NCBI GenBank assembly: GCA_964621905.1
Contig: CAZUNG010000002.1
Span: forward strand, 252,382-316,381
Direction: 5' to 3'
Source of the DNA: Ruminococcus_G sp964621905
Lineage (GTDB): Bacteria > Bacillota > Clostridia > Lachnospirales > Lachnospiraceae
Length of the DNA stretch: 64,000 nucleotides
A program made the position numbers and the translations under genes. Below the pieces are notes generated by a model. The model saw only the letters and a list, made by a program, of their open reading frames with translations, did no database searches and was not told the DNA's origin. Below, in pieces: positions 24,054 to 32,575 of the stretch. Numbering within the stretch: position 1 is the stretch's first letter; each line of letters begins with the position of its first letter.

Positions 24054-25940
24054 TTAACTGTTCTTCTTCCTGCGGACCGTCATCACTGCAGCCGACGCAC
24101 CTGCCAGCAGACATACCGCCGCCATGGCTCCAACCGGAGTCTCATCTGCGGTCTTCGCATTCTTTGCTTTGGTACTGGTCGTTTTGGTTTTGGTTGTCGT
24201 TTTACGTGCAGTAGTTCCAGTTTTTCTGGTCCCGGAAGCTGATGTTACTTTATAAGAGACTTCTTTCACGTCCGTTGCATCCGCCACATCTTTCCATTCC
24301 CCTGCATCGGCATCGTATTCCTGCTTCTGGAATGTCACTTTGAGTTTATAGCTTCCGGCAGATGATGCTTTATAAGATCCTGATACCGAGGCTTTTCCTC
24401 CGGTTATATCGACGGGATCTGCACTTCCAACCTGATATGCTGTCGGAATATAACGTTCATTGCCGTGAACTTCCCCGTTCGTCGAACCGGCGCCGATTGC
24501 CTTAAAAGTAACCGTACTATTTTTGGTATAAGATGATTTAACACCTGTGACCTTGTTGTCGTCTGCATTGGCAGTTGCGGTGCTGGAAGTTTTATATCCG
24601 GTTGCCACCGTAATTGCTTCTTTCCCGTAAGACGATACAAGCGGAGTTCCTGAATATCCATCGACTTTCACGGAAGCGCAGGTATCTCCCTGTACAAAAA
24701 TGCTGCTGTCAAATTCATATCCTGCAGCCGCTTTCAAAGTCACATAGGCATAGTATGCCGTATTTGCTCCAAAACGACCGCTGACTGTTTTTCCTTTTGC
24801 ATCTTTCCACTCAACTTTTTCAACCGTGTATTTTGACGGCTCTGCTGACTCGGCCTCTTTGTCCGGCTTTTCCCCGCGCTTTGCAGGCGTCAGACCATTC
24901 ACCGTGACAGCATCGATTTTGTCTGCGGCGGCCGGCACGTCAATTACATATTCAAACTCGGCAACCTCACTGCTTATATCGCTTACATAAGCAATCGCTT
25001 TGACCGTCATCGAAGCAGCCACCTCAATCGTCTCGCCAGCTGTGTATTTTTTCTGCGATTTATCCGGAGTTGTTCCGTCTGTCGTATAATAAATCTCCGC
25101 ACCGTCAGTGGCGCTGGAAAGCTTTACCTTCTGCGCTGACGCAAAGGTTCCGGCTGCCGGATCAGCTGTCGGCGCTACAACCGTAAAGTTCGGATCAATC
25201 GTATAGTCATACGTTGCCAGTTCACTTTTTACATCGCCCCCGAACGCCATGACGTTCAATGTCGCACTCTTATCCAAAATGATCGGTTTGGTCTCATCAT
25301 ATTTTTCACCAACCTTTGTATCACGGTCAGGTGTCTTTCCATCCGTCGTATAATAAATATCAACACCGGGCGTAGTACAGGCCAGGCTGATCGTCTGTGT
25401 GGTTTTGTATGTACCGGATGCCACGGATGCCGTCGGCGCTGCAATCGTATAATTCGGGTCGACGGTATATTTAAATTCCACGACTTCGCTTTTATCCTCT
25501 CCAACGTAAGCGATTGCCTTAATCGTTGTTGTCGCTGCCTTTGCCGGATTCACCGCCGTATTTGCCGTCACTTTAATTTTCTGTGCGGAATCGTATTTTT
25601 TAATGGCGGGATCCGAGAGATCTTTAACCGGCTCGGTAGTACCGTCTGTCGTATAGTAAATTTCGGCAGCCGGCGTATTCTCACACCTGAGTTCAATCGT
25701 CTGCTCCGCTTTATATGTCGCCGCCTCCGGCGATGCCGCCGGCTTTTCAACAGAGCCCTTCTGCCCGTCTTTCGCTGCAGGCGCTTTCCCGGAATCATCC
25801 GCCGCGCCTTTCGTGTCTGACGACGCTGCCTTCAGCTGATCCCCCGTCATATCCTCTGCCGCAGCCGGTACCAATGCCAGATTCATCATCAGCACAGTTG
25901 CAATCAGCAGACAGGACATTATTTTTTTCATCTTCTTCAT
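24054..25940 (-). CDS. Secreted surface protein with three chitobiase-C-terminal-like repeats
   Basis: A 628-aa exported protein with no recognised enzymatic domain. Residues 1-28 are a signal peptide (KIMSCLLIATVLMMNLALVPAAA). A Ser/Ala/Lys-rich linker follows, then three repeats of about 85 residues, each holding IYYTTDGTTP-like cores typical of the CHB_HEX_C (FN3-like) domain. Two further beta-rich regions come next. The end has a Thr/Lys stretch, TADETPVG, a hydrophobic helix and RRKKNS, so it looks like a sorting or membrane anchor without a true LPXTG. ATG 25940 is 9 nt after GGAGG. Adhesive or scaffold function is an inference. Confidence 0.85.
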   Translation of the reverse strand: MKKMKKIMSCLLIATVLMMNLALVPAAAEDMTGDQLKAASSDTKGAADDSGKAPAAKDGQKGSVEKPAASPEAATYKAEQTIELRCENTPAAEIYYTTDGTTEPVKDLSDPAIKKYDSAQKIKVTANTAVNPAKAATTTIKAIAYVGEDKSEVVEFKYTVDPNYTIAAPTASVASGTYKTTQTISLACTTPGVDIYYTTDGKTPDRDTKVGEKYDETKPIILDKSATLNVMAFGGDVKSELATYDYTIDPNFTVVAPTADPAAGTFASAQKVKLSSATDGAEIYYTTDGTTPDKSQKKYTAGETIEVAASMTVKAIAYVSDISSEVAEFEYVIDVPAAADKIDAVTVNGLTPAKRGEKPDKEAESAEPSKYTVEKVEWKDAKGKTVSGRFGANTAYYAYVTLKAAAGYEFDSSIFVQGDTCASVKVDGYSGTPLVSSYGKEAITVATGYKTSSTATANADDNKVTGVKSSYTKNSTVTFKAIGAGSTNGEVHGNERYIPTAYQVGSADPVDITGGKASVSGSYKASSAGSYKLKVTFQKQEYDADAGEWKDVADATDVKEVSYKVTSASGTRKTGTTARKTTTKTKTTSTKAKNAKTADETPVGAMAAVCLLAGASAAVMTVRRKKNS

Positions 25941-25989
25941 CGTTCTTGACCTCCACAGATGCTGTTTTTATGCGCAATTCGCTTTTTTT

Positions 25990-26018
25990 ATTATATCACC
26001 ACAACTGTTTTACGTAAA
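25990..26018 (-). promoter_or_regulatory. Promoter of the repeat surface protein
   Basis: On the minus strand TTTACG (26013-26018) and TATAAT (25990-25995) have a 17-bp spacer. The -10 is also extended (TGATATAAT). Confidence 0.65.
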
Positions 26019-26068
26019 GTGATATATATAAACTGGCATACCTCTTTTGTCATACTGTTCTGTAATGC

Positions 26069-26097
26069 TTGCAATTCCCGGCAAAATCATGTATATT
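26069..26097 (+). promoter_or_regulatory. Promoter of the CNNM/CorC-type transporter gene
   Basis: TTGCAA (26069-26074) and TATATT (26092-26097) with a 17-bp spacer lie 57 bp before the start codon and are divergent from the promoter at 25990-26018. Confidence 0.6.
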
Positions 26098-26153
26098 TTG
26101 TATTAAAACTACATTTTTGATTAAGATTATCATTAAGAAGGAGTTGACTGTAC

Positions 26154-27437
26154 TTGGATTCAAGTGACGCCATACAAATCGCAGTCCTGTTTCTGCTGAT
26201 CGGACTCTCCGCATTTTTTTCATCCGCGGAGACTTCCCTCACAACAGTAAACAAGCTGCGCATCAAAACTTTACACGACGAAGGAAACCGAAGAGCCGGC
26301 AAGCTGCTGAAAGTGGTGGAGAACCCCGGCAAACTGCTGAGCACTATATTGATCGGCAATAACATTGTCAATATCTCCGCATCTTCGCTGGCAACCTCTC
26401 TGGCCATTCGTCTGGCCGGCAATGCAGGTGTCGGTATTGCAACCGGAATCATCACTCTGCTGGTTTTGATCTTCGGAGAGATTACACCGAAAACCATGGC
26501 CACTCTGTATGCAGAAAAACTGTCTCTGTCCTACGCACCGGTCATATATATGCTGATGATCGTCCTGACACCGGTGATTTATATTGTAAATAAACTGTCC
26601 TATGCGATCTTAGTGCTGCTTCGCGTAGATCCAAACGGCAAATCCCAGCCCATGACCGAAAATGAACTGCGCACCATCGTTGACGTCAGCCATGAAGACG
26701 GAGTGATTGAAACAGAAGAACGGCAGATGATCTACAACGTGTTTGATTTCGGAGATTCCGAGGCGAAAGACATTATGGTCCCCCGGATCGATATGATATT
26801 CGTCCATGTGGATACCTCTTACGAGGAACTCATCAGATTATTCAGAGTAGAGACATACACGCGGTATCCGGTCTATGAAGAGACGACAGATTCTATCCTT
26901 GGAACCATCAATGTGAAAGATTTGATCGGTCTGGAAGATAAAGAACACTTTTCCATACGCAGTATTCTCCGGGAAGCGTATTTTACGTATGAACACAAAA
27001 GTACTTCTTCTCTGCTCCTGGAAATGCGTGAACAGTCCATCAACTTTGCGATCGTTCTGGACGAGTACGGCGCAACCGCCGGCCTGATCACGCTGGAAGA
27101 TCTGCTGGAAGAAATCGTCGGGGAAATCCGTGATGAATATGACGAGGGCGAGGAAGAAATGCTGACCGCCATTATCCCAGGCCAGGAATATATAGCGCTC
27201 GGTTCCGCCAAGCTTGAGGACCTGGACGAGGCGCTGGGCCTTGATCTGGAATCAGAAGACTATGACTCCATCGGCGGGTATATCATTGAACAGCTGGACC
27301 GTATTCCGGAACCGGGTGAGACGCTTCTTTTGGAAAACGGTATTCGCCTTGTCGTTGACCAGCTGCAGAAAAACCGGATCGAACTGGTGCACCTTTACCT
27401 TCCGGAAGAAAAGAAAGCGGCAAAAGGCTGCCTGTAA
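26154..27437 (+). CDS. HlyC/CorC (CNNM)-family membrane protein with CBS domains
   Basis: Domain order is DUF21 with about four membrane helices (residues 8-150), a CBS pair (about 190-330, with DIMVPRIDMIFV, TRYPVYEETTDSILGTI and DEYGATAGLITLEDLLEEIVGEI) and a C-terminal CorC_HlyC domain. Homologues export Mg2+ or affect divalent-cation tolerance. The start is TTG 26154, 10 nt after AAGGAG; no ATG lies nearby in frame with a ribosome site. The 427 aa length is typical. It is monocistronic and ends at the terminator 27448-27493. Confidence 0.9.
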   Translation: MDSSDAIQIAVLFLLIGLSAFFSSAETSLTTVNKLRIKTLHDEGNRRAGKLLKVVENPGKLLSTILIGNNIVNISASSLATSLAIRLAGNAGVGIATGIITLLVLIFGEITPKTMATLYAEKLSLSYAPVIYMLMIVLTPVIYIVNKLSYAILVLLRVDPNGKSQPMTENELRTIVDVSHEDGVIETEERQMIYNVFDFGDSEAKDIMVPRIDMIFVHVDTSYEELIRLFRVETYTRYPVYEETTDSILGTINVKDLIGLEDKEHFSIRSILREAYFTYEHKSTSSLLLEMREQSINFAIVLDEYGATAGLITLEDLLEEIVGEIRDEYDEGEEEMLTAIIPGQEYIALGSAKLEDLDEALGLDLESEDYDSIGGYIIEQLDRIPEPGETLLLENGIRLVVDQLQKNRIELVHLYLPEEKKAAKGCL

Positions 27438-27447
27438 TTCGTCTGTC

Positions 27448-27493
27448 ACTGCGGGCGGGACAAGCAATATCAGCTTGTCCCGCCCGCAGTTTT
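27448..27493. terminator. Bidirectional terminator, 18-bp perfect stem
   Basis: 27448-27465 pairs with 27473-27490 without mismatch around a 7-nt loop, followed by TTT on the plus strand. It separates the convergent CorC-type gene and the DUF218 gene. Confidence 0.85.
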
Positions 27494-27503
27494 CCGTGAC
27501 TCT

Positions 27504-28118
27504 TTATCTGTTCTCCCACTGATCTTTAATCTTATGCAGGATTCCGTGGAACTGGCCTCCGCAGCGTTCCATTTCCCCCAGCACCAGTTCGATTCCCAGA
27601 TCCGTCAGATGCCAGTTTTCCCTGTTAATGCCCTGGATTTCCACCGCACACACCTGAAATTCTGTCTCCGGATACAGCAGCTGATAGTACATCAGACATC
27701 GCCTCGCGTGATAGGCTTTGCAGCAAATAATGGCTTTTCGCACTTCGATCCCCGCGCCATCCGTAACACGGCGGGAGTAAATGGCATTCTCATACGTGTA
27801 AGTTGCCCGCTCCTCCCTGAGCACCGCATGGTCCGGAACCGCACACGCGCGCAGCACCTCATGCAAAAATTCCCACTCCGTGACATATGAGCCGCCATAT
27901 AACTCGCGCTTATCCTGCACTCCCTCGAAAACTCCACGCTGTTTGCTATATTTTCCGGAAGGCAGAATGAACGGCGCATACCCTGCGTGATAAAGCCCTG
28001 CCGCCGTTTCCGCCATCTGTGGATATCCATTACCCGGAACCATGATCATGTCAGCCGGGCCGGGCACATCATTGACAAAAATAAAATCCGTGATCTGGTT
28101 AAGAAATCTCTGATTCAT
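27504..28118 (-). CDS. YdcF/DUF218-family protein
   Basis: A 204-aa soluble protein of the DUF218 (YdcF/SanA-like) family. PADMIMVPGNGYPQMAETAAGLYHAG is the N-terminal Rossmann-like motif, and SYVTEWEFL, RATYTYENAIYSR and ICCKAYHARRCL follow. Some relatives bind SAM, others act in envelope biogenesis; the specific role is unknown. The start was set at ATG 28118, 5 nt after GGAGG; an in-frame start at 28163 lies at the -10 element of the predicted promoter. Confidence 0.85.
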   Translation of the reverse strand: MNQRFLNQITDFIFVNDVPGPADMIMVPGNGYPQMAETAAGLYHAGYAPFILPSGKYSKQRGVFEGVQDKRELYGGSYVTEWEFLHEVLRACAVPDHAVLREERATYTYENAIYSRRVTDGAGIEVRKAIICCKAYHARRCLMYYQLLYPETEFQVCAVEIQGINRENWHLTDLGIELVLGEMERCGGQFHGILHKIKDQWENR

Positions 28119-28144
28119 GTGATCCTCCGCTGTTCTTTCCAACA

Positions 28145-28173
28145 AGTATACCACAAAAAACATGCTGCCGTAA
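28145..28173 (-). promoter_or_regulatory. Promoter of the DUF218 gene
   Basis: On the minus strand an extended -10 TGGTATACT (28145-28153) lies 17 bp from TTACGG (28168-28173). The predicted start is about 20 nt before the ATG at 28118. Confidence 0.5.
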
Positions 28174-28202
28174 GCACCGTATCAAACGCAGGGCAGAATC
28201 AG

Positions 28203-28238
28203 GGGCGCACACCTTCCGTTTATAAAGTTGTGCCGCCC
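28203..28238. terminator. Hairpin after the amidase gene
   Basis: GGGCGCACA (28203-28211) pairs with TGTGCCGCCC (28229-28238) with one bulged base. It lies 25 nt after the stop of the minus-strand amidase. No U-tract follows, so it may mark a transcript end only weakly. Confidence 0.4.
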
Positions 28239-28262
28239 GCTCTGCCATCCATTCGTTCGTTT

Positions 28263-29030
28263 TTACGTCGTGATCATCGTACTGTATCCATCCTCACGCA
28301 GTCTGCGCTCCATGGTGACTGCATTGCCAAGCTGCTGAAACGCGCCAACCTGTACTTTGAACAATCCATCCTGATTCAGAATAAATGCAGGATATCCTTT
28401 ATCCAGCAGCTCATACAGCTGATTATCCGCATACTGTCTTACGCGGTATGCCCCCACCTGCACACGGTAATATGTCGGATCCGGATTCGTCACCGTCTCT
28501 TCATTCAAGGTTCCAAGGATTGCATCCGCAATCGCCTGTGCAATTTCATCAAATTTTGAATCAAACAGCTCATTGTCTGCATCCGTGTTGATGAAACCAA
28601 CTTCCACCAGGACTGCGGGCATATTCGTCCTTCTAAGGACTACAAGGCCCGGACGCTCTTTTACACCGAGGTCTTTAAATCCAACCTCACCGAGTGCACC
28701 ATTGATATTTTCTGCCATCTGTAGTTTGATCCCTGATTTATCGTAGATAAGACTTTCCACCCCGGAATACTGGTTGGGGCGCGGACTGGAATTCCGATGA
28801 ATGGAGATAAAGAAATCGGCGCCTGACTGGTTCGCAATCTGCGCCTTTTCAAAAGGCGTCTGGTAGACGTCCGTCGTCCTGGTATATGCAACGTCTATCC
28901 CATTTTCCTCCAGAATTTTCCCGATCGCCAGTACAAGACGAAGCGTATCGTCCTTTTCATTCCGTCCCTGGTAGGTGGCTCCCGGATCACCGCCTCCGTG
29001 TCCTGCGTCCAGCATAATTTTATACGGCAA
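28263..29030 (-). CDS. N-acetylmuramoyl-L-alanine amidase with SPOR domain
   Basis: A peptidoglycan amidase: residues about 3-180 are an Amidase_3 domain (MLDAGHGGGDPGA, then FFISIHRNSS, VLVEVGFINTDADN), zinc ligands included. A C-terminal SPOR-type repeat region follows (YYRVQVGAYRVRQYADNQL ... LFKVQVGAFQQ), which binds denuded glycan. I place the start at TTG 29030, 6 nt after GAGGTG, giving 255 aa. A GTG at 29123 overlaps the preceding stop as GTGA but lacks a ribosome site and adds no signal peptide. No export signal is seen in either version, odd for a wall enzyme. Confidence 0.85.
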   Translation of the reverse strand: MPYKIMLDAGHGGGDPGATYQGRNEKDDTLRLVLAIGKILEENGIDVAYTRTTDVYQTPFEKAQIANQSGADFFISIHRNSSPRPNQYSGVESLIYDKSGIKLQMAENINGALGEVGFKDLGVKERPGLVVLRRTNMPAVLVEVGFINTDADNELFDSKFDEIAQAIADAILGTLNEETVTNPDPTYYRVQVGAYRVRQYADNQLYELLDKGYPAFILNQDGLFKVQVGAFQQLGNAVTMERRLREDGYSTMITT

Positions 29031-29119
29031 TAAAAACACCTCTTTTACATACCTTTCATAATTAAGATATGCAAAGAGGTGCACGTATGCTTCTTTTTCC
29101 TTGTAATCTCTGTCCTCCG

Positions 29120-29362
29120 TCACTTCCGCATCAGATAGACAATCCCTCCCAAAAGGCCAACAAACGCTCCGGCGTATCCGGCAATGCAGGCAATCAGCAC
29201 GTTTCTTGCCTCACCGCGCAGATCAAAGACCAGACAAACCAGGAAAGCAATCATACCGGCAAGCAATGTCCAGAAAACTGCATTAAAAAGCAAAAACAGA
29301 TATCCTTTGTTCTCTTTCTTCTGGTTTGTCAGCCGGTTCGCAAGATTCCAGATCCATGTCAT
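29120..29362 (-). CDS. Small membrane protein, two transmembrane helices
   Basis: An 80-aa protein, start at ATG 29362 (8 nt after AGGAGG; ATG 29368 is too close). It has two hydrophobic helices, about residues 21-45 and 55-76, with a short charged loop (DLRGEARN) and a Lys-rich N-terminus. It resembles small AtpI/Gly-rich-helix membrane proteins in pattern (GYAGAFVGLLGG), but I assign no family. It sits between ktrA and the amidase gene on the same strand. Confidence 0.6.
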   Translation of the reverse strand: MTWIWNLANRLTNQKKENKGYLFLLFNAVFWTLLAGMIAFLVCLVFDLRGEARNVLIACIAGYAGAFVGLLGGIVYLMRK

Positions 29363-29467
29363 ATCCATCGCCTCCTGTTCTTATTCTATCTCTCATTAAC
29401 AACAGAATAGTACAGCGATGTAAAATTGGTAACCAGATTTTTGTAAAGCCGGCGTAAAATCTCATGA

Positions 29468-30121
29468 TTATTTTGTCAGCGGCCTGATATCCTCCGGGCT
29501 TCCCATGACCATGAGACTCTCTCCCTCCGAAAACACATGATCCGGATGCGGCAGCGGATAGATCTTGCCATTCCGCTTTGTCGCCAAGATACTGACATGG
29601 TATCTGGTCCGCACAGATTTTTCGACAATACTTTTGCCAAGCCACGAATGAGGAACCTCAATCTCATAGATTGCATATTCCGGAGTCAGCTCAATATAGT
29701 CAAAAATATGCGGTGACCCATATTTAATCGCAAGGCGCTCCGCCATCTCGCGCTCCGCATATACCACATGATCTGCACCGTTTCTCAGCAGCAGCTTCTT
29801 ATGGACATCACGGGTGGCTCTGGCCAAAATATATTTTGCACCCATATCTTTCAGCAGCACCGTAACTTCCAGCGCCGTCTGAAAATTATCCCCAATCGCG
29901 ACAACACAAATATCAAAATTTGCAATTCCCAAGGACCCGATAAAATCTTCGTTCGCCGCATCACCAATGCGGATATTCTGAGCCAGATTCACAGCGCTGT
30001 CGGCGCGCTCCTCGCTTTTTTCTATCGCGAGCACACTGTTCCCGCACTCTATAAACTTTCTCACAATGTGTCTTCCGAATCTTCCCAGTCCAATCACCAA
30101 TATCGATTTTGCAGCAGCCAT
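29468..30121 (-). CDS. ktrA: KtrA/TrkA-type potassium channel regulatory subunit
   Basis: A cytosolic RCK protein that gates the partner K+ transporter. Residues 1-140 form the Rossmann RCK-N domain with GLGRFGRHIVRKF (nucleotide loop, about residues 10-22), and residues 140-217 are RCK-C. A single RCK unit of 217 aa matches KtrA, not the doubled TrkA of enterobacteria. It lies 22 nt after the membrane subunit gene, so both are made together. Likely ligands are ATP/ADP or c-di-AMP, as known in Firmicutes; the sequence alone does not decide. Confidence 0.93.
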   Translation of the reverse strand: MAAAKSILVIGLGRFGRHIVRKFIECGNSVLAIEKSEERADSAVNLAQNIRIGDAANEDFIGSLGIANFDICVVAIGDNFQTALEVTVLLKDMGAKYILARATRDVHKKLLLRNGADHVVYAEREMAERLAIKYGSPHIFDYIELTPEYAIYEIEVPHSWLGKSIVEKSVRTRYHVSILATKRNGKIYPLPHPDHVFSEGESLMVMGSPEDIRPLTK

Positions 30122-30143
30122 TTTTGTCTCCTTTTTTCCTCTT

Positions 30144-31502
30144 TTATCCTATTTGTATTTCTTCTTTTGCCAGTTTTGATGCAGTCGGCGTCCTGCCGGA
30201 TGCAAATGCCAGCAGGATGGTTATCGATCCTACGCGCCCAAACAGCATCAGAAGCGTCAGTAAAACCTCTGAGATGATACCAAGCTCCGGCGTCACGCCA
30301 AATGACAGTCCAACAGTCGCAATCGCCGATACACTCTCAAACATTGCCGTCAGAATCGGAATGTTTTCCACACTTGAGATCACCATGGACACGGTCATCG
30401 ACAACAGCAGATACAGCATAAACACACAGCTGGCCCTGCGGACCACCCCGTCTTCCAGCCTGCGTCCGAACACCTCAATGGATTTTCTCCTTCTGAAGGT
30501 CGCAAAAATGCTGATACACAGCACCGCAAATGTGGTGGTTTTGATGCCGCCCGCTGTCGATCCGGTCGAGCCGCCGATCAGCATCAGGCAAATCATCAGA
30601 AACTGGCTCGACTGTGTCATGGCTCCGATATCCACCGTATTAAACCCCGCCGTTCTGACCGTCACCGACTGAAACATAGAAGCCAGCACCTGCTGGGGCA
30701 GCGTCTTTTCTGCATAAGCCTGTCCGCCCTGTTCAAACAGGAAGAGAAAGACCGTACCGGTCAGAATCAAAAGCAGGCTGATCACAATCACAAGCTTAGA
30801 ATGTACCCGCAGATTTTTAAAATGGAATCGGTTTCGGAAGATATCACTCCACACAAAAAAACCGAACCCTCCCATCACAATCAGCGCCATAATGATCATA
30901 TTAACATACCAGTTTCCGGCTGCGCCAGTCAGTGATGAGTACGCACGCTGCACTCCCATCAGATCAAAACCTGCATTGCAGAAAGCAGAGACAGAGTGGA
31001 ATACAGAATAATAGATTCCTTTTGGCAGTCCCAGTTTGGGGCAGAAATGAAACGCAAGCAGCAGCGCGCCTGCAGCCTCCGTAAGCGCCGTCCCAATGAG
31101 TATCCCGCGTGTCATGCGGACAATGCCGCCCATCTGTGGTGCTGCGATGGATTCCTGCATAATCATGCGGCTTGCCAGTCCGATCTTCCGCTTCGTAAGA
31201 CTGATTCCATAGATGGCAACCGTCATAAAGCCCATCCCGCCGATCTGTATCAGTGTCAGAATCACAATCTGACCAAACGTCGACCAGTAAGTATAAGTGT
31301 CATACCGTACCAGTCCCGTCACACAAGTCGCTGAGGTCGCCGTAAAAAGAGCATCCAGAAACGATGTGAACCTTCCCTCAGCGGTCGCAAACGGCAGCAT
31401 CAGCAGCCCGCTCCCGGCAAGGATGATCAGGCAGTATCCCCAAAATATAAATTTCATCGGTGAAAGCTGCAAAAGCTTTCGTTTTATCTCTTCAATTTCC
31501 AT
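30144..31502 (-). CDS. ktrB: KtrB/TrkH-type potassium transporter membrane subunit
   Basis: The ion-translocating subunit of the K+ uptake system, with eight or more transmembrane helices arranged as repeated M1-P-M2 units. Filter-like segments are visible, including ATSATCVTGLVRYDT, SVSAFCNAGFDLMG and GGSTGSTAGGIK. The start was set at ATG 31502 (MEIEEIKRKLL), after AGGAG, giving 452 aa like KtrB; an in-frame start at 31601 would extend back into the permease gene. It is co-transcribed with ktrA and the upstream DMT permease. Confidence 0.93.
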   Translation of the reverse strand: MEIEEIKRKLLQLSPMKFIFWGYCLIILAGSGLLMLPFATAEGRFTSFLDALFTATSATCVTGLVRYDTYTYWSTFGQIVILTLIQIGGMGFMTVAIYGISLTKRKIGLASRMIMQESIAAPQMGGIVRMTRGILIGTALTEAAGALLLAFHFCPKLGLPKGIYYSVFHSVSAFCNAGFDLMGVQRAYSSLTGAAGNWYVNMIIMALIVMGGFGFFVWSDIFRNRFHFKNLRVHSKLVIVISLLLILTGTVFLFLFEQGGQAYAEKTLPQQVLASMFQSVTVRTAGFNTVDIGAMTQSSQFLMICLMLIGGSTGSTAGGIKTTTFAVLCISIFATFRRRKSIEVFGRRLEDGVVRRASCVFMLYLLLSMTVSMVISSVENIPILTAMFESVSAIATVGLSFGVTPELGIISEVLLTLLMLFGRVGSITILLAFASGRTPTASKLAKEEIQIG

Positions 31503-31512
31503 ACTACTCCTA

Positions 31513-32427
31513 TTATGAGCTGCACGCCGACTCTTCATTCTCAACCGTCGGCAAGGTTTTTTTGTTTTTTTCAGGAAGCTGTGCCAGTACAATTGCAACA
31601 AACATCAGAGCACAGCCGGACAGCTCGCGAACCGACAGTGTTTCTCCCAGGATCAAAAATCCTGCCAGCACAGAAATACAGGATTCCAGACTCAGGATCA
31701 GCGATGCGACCGCCGGACTGACATTTTTCTGTCCCAGTATCTGCAGTGTATAGGCAACTCCGCAGGAGAGCACTCCGGCATATAGAAGCGGTGCCCACGC
31801 CTGCACCAGACTGTCAATCCCAGGCGTCTCCAGCAGAAACATTGGAGTCAGGGACAGTGCCCCGCATACAAAAAACTGGATGCAGGACATTCGTATGCCG
31901 TCTGCACGCGGGGAAAAATAATCAATGACCAGAATATGCAGAGAAAACAGCACTGCGCCCAAAAACAGCCACAAATCGCCTTTCCCCACCGTAAATTTTT
32001 CCGTCATACACAGAAAATAAAGACCGGCCAGTGCAATGGCAACTGACAGCCACACCTTGAGTCCCGTTTTCTTTTTCAGAAAGATGCCGAGTACCGGCAC
32101 GAGTACAATGTAACATGCCGTAATAAATCCCGCCTTGCCCGCAGACGTATACTGAATCCCGATCTGCTGCATGCTGCTCGCGGCGAACAGAAGTGTTCCG
32201 CAGCACAGTCCGCCGACCCAGATCATCCGCCCTCCGGCTTTCTTCCTCACACCTTCCTTTTTCCCAAGAACCGCGATACACGGAAGCAGCGCGATTCCTC
32301 CGATAAAGCTGCGGACAGCGTTAAATGTAAACGGTCCCAGATAATTCATTCCAACACTTTGGGCCACAAAGGCAAATCCCCAGATAGCGGCTGCCAGAAG
32401 CAGCATCCATGTATTTTTTGTTTTCAT
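31513..32427 (-). CDS. EamA/DMT-family permease
   Basis: A ten-helix drug/metabolite transporter with two EamA repeats, each beginning with a short helix such as AAAIWGFAFVAQSVGMNYLGPF. The start was set at ATG 32427 (MKTKNTWMLL); the 304 aa length is typical. The cargo is unknown. Its stop is 10 nt before the ktrB start, so it shares the ktrAB transcript from the promoter at 32471-32499; whether that is functional or accidental cannot be told. Confidence 0.9.
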   Translation of the reverse strand: MKTKNTWMLLLAAAIWGFAFVAQSVGMNYLGPFTFNAVRSFIGGIALLPCIAVLGKKEGVRKKAGGRMIWVGGLCCGTLLFAASSMQQIGIQYTSAGKAGFITACYIVLVPVLGIFLKKKTGLKVWLSVAIALAGLYFLCMTEKFTVGKGDLWLFLGAVLFSLHILVIDYFSPRADGIRMSCIQFFVCGALSLTPMFLLETPGIDSLVQAWAPLLYAGVLSCGVAYTLQILGQKNVSPAVASLILSLESCISVLAGFLILGETLSVRELSGCALMFVAIVLAQLPEKNKKTLPTVENEESACSS

Positions 32428-32470
32428 ATCCTTTTTCTCTCCTGATCCTCTCCTCTTATCAGTACCCACT

Positions 32471-32499
32471 ATTGTACTCCCATACCCCTCCGCGGGCAA
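32471..32499 (-). promoter_or_regulatory. Promoter of the DMT permease-ktrB-ktrA unit
   Basis: On the minus strand TTGCCC (32494-32499) and TACAAT (32471-32476) have a 17-bp spacer, about 45 bp before the permease start. Confidence 0.6.
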
Positions 32500-32533
32500 G
32501 TATAATTTTTGCTCAATCTTATTCGTATTTTTA

Positions 32534-32542
32534 TGGTATACT
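32534..32542 (+). promoter_or_regulatory. Extended -10 promoter of the COG3044 ATPase gene
   Basis: TGGTATACT is an extended -10 element 33 bp before the ATG at 32576. No good -35 was found at the usual distance. Confidence 0.5.
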
Positions 32543-32575
32543 GATGAAAAAAACAAACAACAGTGAGGTAATAAA

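Noticed and set aside
24990..25720. Regularly spaced repeats that could suggest a CRISPR-like or tandem DNA array
   Set aside because: Spacing is about 250 bp and in frame; they encode the IYYTTDG protein-domain repeats.
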